Shown: in pieces, positions 61,483 through 64,000 of the stretch | Numbering within the stretch: the stretch's first letter is position 1 | How the letters are laid out: every line of letters starts with the position of its first letter | NCBI GenBank assembly: GCA_030433805.1 | Contig: JARUXA010000001.1 | Location: 310,001-374,000, forward strand | Source of the DNA: Sphingomonas sp. PsM26 | GTDB taxonomy: Bacteria > Pseudomonadota > Alphaproteobacteria > Sphingomonadales > Sphingomonadaceae | Reading direction: 5' to 3' | DNA length: 64,000 nucleotides | Translations under genes and position numbers: made by a program | The notes under the pieces: model-generated | The model's input: the letters and a program-made list of their open reading frames with translations, nothing else | Database searches by the model: none | Told to the model about the DNA's origin: nothing

Positions 61483-62619
61483 ATGAAATGGTTCGGCTGG
61501 AAGGCAGCCGGGCGCGAGGAATCGCGTCCGGCGCTCGGGGGTGTGCGATCGCGGTTCGCGAGCGGTTTCGCAGGGACCGCACCGCTGTCCTATGACGCGC
61601 AGGTGCGGTCGCTGTATCTCGGCAACGCGATCGCGCAGCGGGCGGTGCGGCTGATCGCGGACGGGATCGGGGATGCACCGCTGCTGGGGCCGCCCGAGAT
61701 CGTTGCGCTCGTTCAGGCGCGCTCGGGCGGGCAGGCGTTGTGCGCGAGCGTCGCGGCGCAGTTGCTGCTCCACGGCAACGCCTATGTGCAATTGCTGACC
61801 GATGCGCGCGGCGACGTGGCCGAGCTGTTCGCTTTGCGGCCCGAGCGGGTGACGGTCGAGCCCGATGCGGCGGGGTGGCCGGTGGCGTATCGCTATGGTG
61901 TTGGCGAGCGGACTGTGCGGCTGGTGGCGGAAGACCCCGGCGGGCGGCCGCAGGTGGTGCATATCAAGACGTTCCATCCGCTTGATGACCATTATGGCCT
62001 CGGGAGCCTCGCCTCGGCGGCAGGCGCGATGGCGCTGCACAATGCGGCGTCGGCGTGGAACACCGCGTTGCTCGATAATGCCGCGCGGCCGTCGGGCGCG
62101 CTGGTGTACGATCCGGGTGACGGGTCGAGCCTGTCGCGCGAGCAGTTTGAGCGGTTGCGCGCCGAGATGGACGCAGGCTTTGCCGGCGCGCGCAATGCGG
62201 GGCGGCCGATGCTGCTCGAGGGCGGGCTCAAGTGGCAGCCGCTCAGTTTGAGCCCTGCCGACATGGATTTCGCGGCAATGAAGGCGACCGCGGCGCGCGA
62301 GATCGCGACCGCCTTCGGCGTGCCGCCGATGCTGCTCGGGCTGCCGGGCGACGCGACCTACGCCAATTACCGCGAGGCGAACCGTGCCTTGTGGCGGCTC
62401 GCGATCCTGCCGCTGGCGGGGTCGATCCTGACGGCCTTGGCGCAGGCGCTTTCCGGGTGGTTCGAGGGGGCGGCGCTGTCGGTCGATCTCGACCGGATCA
62501 CCGCGCTGGCGGAGGATCGCGAGCGGCTGTGGGCGCAGGTCGGCGCGGCGGACTTCCTGAGTGCGGAGGAAAAACGTGCGATGCTCGGCATCGCGTCGGT
62601 TGGTGTGGGAGATGCGTAA
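61483..62619 (+). CDS. GTA portal protein (HK97 type, g3)
   Basis: 378 residues. Portal features are SYDAQVRSLYLGNAIAQRAV, LLLHGNAYVQLLTDARGDVA, the segment HIKTFHPLDDHYGLGSLASA and the C-terminal AFGVPPMLLGLPGDATYANY followed by REANRALWRLAILPLAG. It forms the ring through which DNA enters the capsid. AGGAG lies nine bases before ATG 61483. A weak TTGAAC/TAAATA pair at 61400-61426 may supply a second promoter made necessary by the insertion upstream. Confidence 0.92.
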   Translation: MKWFGWKAAGREESRPALGGVRSRFASGFAGTAPLSYDAQVRSLYLGNAIAQRAVRLIADGIGDAPLLGPPEIVALVQARSGGQALCASVAAQLLLHGNAYVQLLTDARGDVAELFALRPERVTVEPDAAGWPVAYRYGVGERTVRLVAEDPGGRPQVVHIKTFHPLDDHYGLGSLASAAGAMALHNAASAWNTALLDNAARPSGALVYDPGDGSSLSREQFERLRAEMDAGFAGARNAGRPMLLEGGLKWQPLSLSPADMDFAAMKATAAREIATAFGVPPMLLGLPGDATYANYREANRALWRLAILPLAGSILTALAQALSGWFEGAALSVDLDRITALAEDRERLWAQVGAADFLSAEEKRAMLGIASVGVGDA

Positions 62620-62924
62620 TGAGTGGTGCATTGCTGGCGCAATTGATCGCGCAAGGATCGAGCGAGGGCGCGGACCTGACGACGCTGCGCGCGATCGCGG
62701 AGGAAGCGGGCGAAGTCGCGGCGACGCGGGCTTTAGCGCGGCTGGGGCTGGACGATGGCGCGGCGCCCAAGGACATGGCGGAACTGCGCGAATTGCTGGG
62801 CGCCTGGCGCGACGCGAAGAAGCGCGTGTGGAAGGCGGCACTCGGGTGGGTCGTGCGGATCGCGGGCGCGCTGCTGCTGACCGGGATCGCGGTGAAGACG
62901 GGGTTCTGGGACTGGGTCAAATGA
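62619..62924 (+). CDS. DUF6127-like small membrane protein of the GTA cluster
   Basis: 101 residues. The soluble part begins MSGALLAQLIAQGSSEGADL and continues with charged helices (ARLGLDDGAAPKDMAELREL). A basic segment WRDAKKRVWKAALGW leads into one C-terminal membrane helix (IAGALLLTGIAVKTGFWDW). This resembles DUF6127 proteins found between portal and protease in sphingomonad GTA clusters. Role unknown. The start shares a base with the portal stop (TAATG), and the stop overlaps the protease start. Confidence 0.8.
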   Translation: MSGALLAQLIAQGSSEGADLTTLRAIAEEAGEVAATRALARLGLDDGAAPKDMAELRELLGAWRDAKKRVWKAALGWVVRIAGALLLTGIAVKTGFWDWVK

Positions 62925-63298
62925 GCCTGCGCTTTGCGGGCTATGCCGCGGTGTTCGACCGGGTCGATCGGGGCGGCGACGTGATCCGGGCGGGGGCGTT
63001 CGATGTTTCCGCACCCGTGCCGTTGTTGTTCCATCACCGGGGGGCGCCGGTCGGGGTGGTCGAGCGGGTCGAGCCCGATGCGCGCGGGTTGCGCGTGATC
63101 GGGCGGATCGACGATCCGGCGCTGGCCGGGATGGTGCGCGGCGGGGGCGTTTCGGGCTTGTCGATCGGGTATCGGGTGCGGGCTGGCGTTCGTACGGGGG
63201 GCGCGGTGCGGGAATTGACTGCGCTCGACCTGGTCGAGGTGAGTTTGGTGGCGCAGCCGATGCAGCCGCTCGCGCGGGTGCACGCGATCGAGGGCTGA
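62921..63298 (+). CDS. GTA prohead protease (HK97 type, g4)
   Basis: 125 residues, short for the family but with its core: LRFAGYAAVFDRVDRGGDVI at the N-terminus, the catalytic histidine H38 in LLFHHRGAPVG and the serine region VSGLSIGYRVRAG (S78, S81). It processes the capsid protein during head maturation. The start overlaps the DUF6127 stop (ATGA). The capsid gene is 460 bases away, behind repeats. Confidence 0.88.
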   Translation: MSLRFAGYAAVFDRVDRGGDVIRAGAFDVSAPVPLLFHHRGAPVGVVERVEPDARGLRVIGRIDDPALAGMVRGGGVSGLSIGYRVRAGVRTGGAVRELTALDLVEVSLVAQPMQPLARVHAIEG

Positions 63299-63758
63299 GG
63301 TTTCACCAGCCTGCCGTCACCCCTGGCCCCAAAGGCTGCCGTCATGCTGAACTTGTTTCAGCATCCACCGTGCAACAGGCACAGTCCGGACTCGCCGAGG
63401 GCTGGATCCTGAAACAAGTTCAGGATGACGGACGGTTTTGGAGAACTCTCGCGAAGGCGAGGGGCCCGGAAGCGCGAGAACTGCAAGCTGCCGTCATGCT
63501 GAACTCGTTTCAGCATCCACCGGGCGACAAGGACGGTCCGGACTCGCTGAGGGCTGGATCCTGAAACGAGTTCAGGATGACGGCCTGTTTTGCAGACCTC
63601 TCTCGAAGGCGGGCGGCCGGGAGTCGCACACGCCATCAGTCGTTATGGCGCTTGGCTCTGGGTTCCTGCCTTCGCAGGAACACGGGAATTTTCCGAAAAT
63701 CACAGGTTTCTTTGCCCGGCGGCGGTGTCGTCCGGGTGTCTTGGCGTGGGAGAATGAC
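63299..63758. repeat. Repeat-filled gap between GTA protease and capsid genes
   Basis: Two family C palindromes (63338-63432 and 63490-63584), each with arms CCGTCATGCTGAACT and GTTCAGGATGACGG, and a degenerate family B element (63604-63690: TCTCGAAGGCGGG with CCTGCCTTCGCAGG). No coding sequence is supported. Confidence 0.85.
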
Positions 63759-64000
63759 ATGACCGATCACACGATGGATGCACTGGAAGCGAGTTTCGAG
63801 ACGCAGGCTTTGGGCGGGCCGGTGATCCGGCCAATGCTGGCAGGCGGTGGCGCGGGCGGGAGTGGCGGGTTCGAGGGGTTCCTGCGCAGCGGCGCGAGCG
63901 TCGAGATGAAGGCGTTTACCGGGGTGACCGGCGACGCGGGCGGCTATGCGATCCCCCAGGAGATCGACAGCGTGATCGACGCGACGCTCAAGGCGATCTC
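63759..64000 (+). CDS. GTA major capsid protein (HK97 type, g5), N-terminal part
   Basis: The first 80 residues are in view; the gene runs off the right edge. After a variable, Gly-rich N-terminus (LAGGGAGGSGGFEGFLRSGA) comes the conserved capsid start AFTGVTGDAGGYAIPQEIDS. GGGAG lies about seven bases upstream of ATG 63759; a closer ATG at 63754 stops after two codons. The stretch before the conserved block is only about 60 residues, so any scaffold-like delta domain is short. Confidence 0.88.
   Translation, partial: MTDHTMDALEASFETQALGGPVIRPMLAGGGAGGSGGFEGFLRSGASVEMKAFTGVTGDAGGYAIPQEIDSVIDATLKAI

Overview
This window is a high-GC alphaproteobacterial chromosome segment, most likely from Sphingomonas or a close relative. 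The evidence is the gene content and order: a coxB-ctaD-ctaB-ctaG-ctaE-DUF983-SURF1-thrC block, a pyrE-pdxJ-acpS-lepB block, an argH-lipoprotein-lysA block, and the start of a gene transfer agent (GTA) cluster with a DUF6127-like gene. Many palindromic interspersed repeats and ATGA-type start/stop overlaps fit the same group. I saw no rRNA, tRNA, insertion sequence or CRISPR array.

Layout. 0-9.7 kb: the end of a YeiH-type permease, a LacI regulator downstream of a PhoD phosphatase, a GT39-like membrane glycosyltransferase, an envelope operon (membrane protein, DUF2141, GT4) and a second GT4 enzyme. 9.1-13.5 kb: a minus-strand housekeeping operon, pyrE-pdxJ-acpS-lepB-AI-2E exporter-maiA. 13.7-21.6 kb: the aa3 cytochrome oxidase operon with its copper and haem assembly factors, ending in thrC. 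21.9-32.2 kb: a SAM methyltransferase, a ydbH-ynbE-ydbL lipid-transport triad, a TlpA-like lipoprotein thioredoxin, argH, an LptM-like lipoprotein, lysA, a siroheme-type dehydrogenase and a ZntB/CorA transporter. 32.4-48.8 kb: one long minus-strand flagellar operon, read as sigma-54 activator, fliE-F-G-H-I-J-K-L-M-N-O-P-Q-R, flhB, fliD, fliS. Flagellin (49.0 kb) is transcribed the other way. 50.3-53.8 kb: glutaminyl cyclase, an XRE regulator, DUF6456, a DapF-family epimerase and a glycine-zipper protein. 53.8-56.9 kb: an AT-richer island holding one large RloC-like ABC/AAA protein. 57.0-64.0 kb: a small acidic protein and the 5' half of a GTA structural cluster (TerS, TerL, portal, DUF6127, prohead protease, capsid start).

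The most interesting parts are: (1) the RloC-like protein at 54264-56555, which has complete ABC motifs, a CPFC zinc-hook-like pair and a C-terminal R-x3-E...HH arrangement, and looks like a stand-alone anticodon-nuclease phage-defence candidate; (2) the GTA cluster, which is split between terminase and portal by three unrelated genes and has a regulatory-looking leader with direct repeats, a TTGACA box and an 11-bp-stem hairpin; (3) interspersed palindromes that have been put to use: they sit in all four repeat-bearing convergent junctions, one lies in frame inside a coding region, and three copies of one family end in purine runs that serve as ribosome-binding sites for acpS, ctaB and a methyltransferase gene; (4) a FliM that lacks the usual N-terminal CheY-binding motif.
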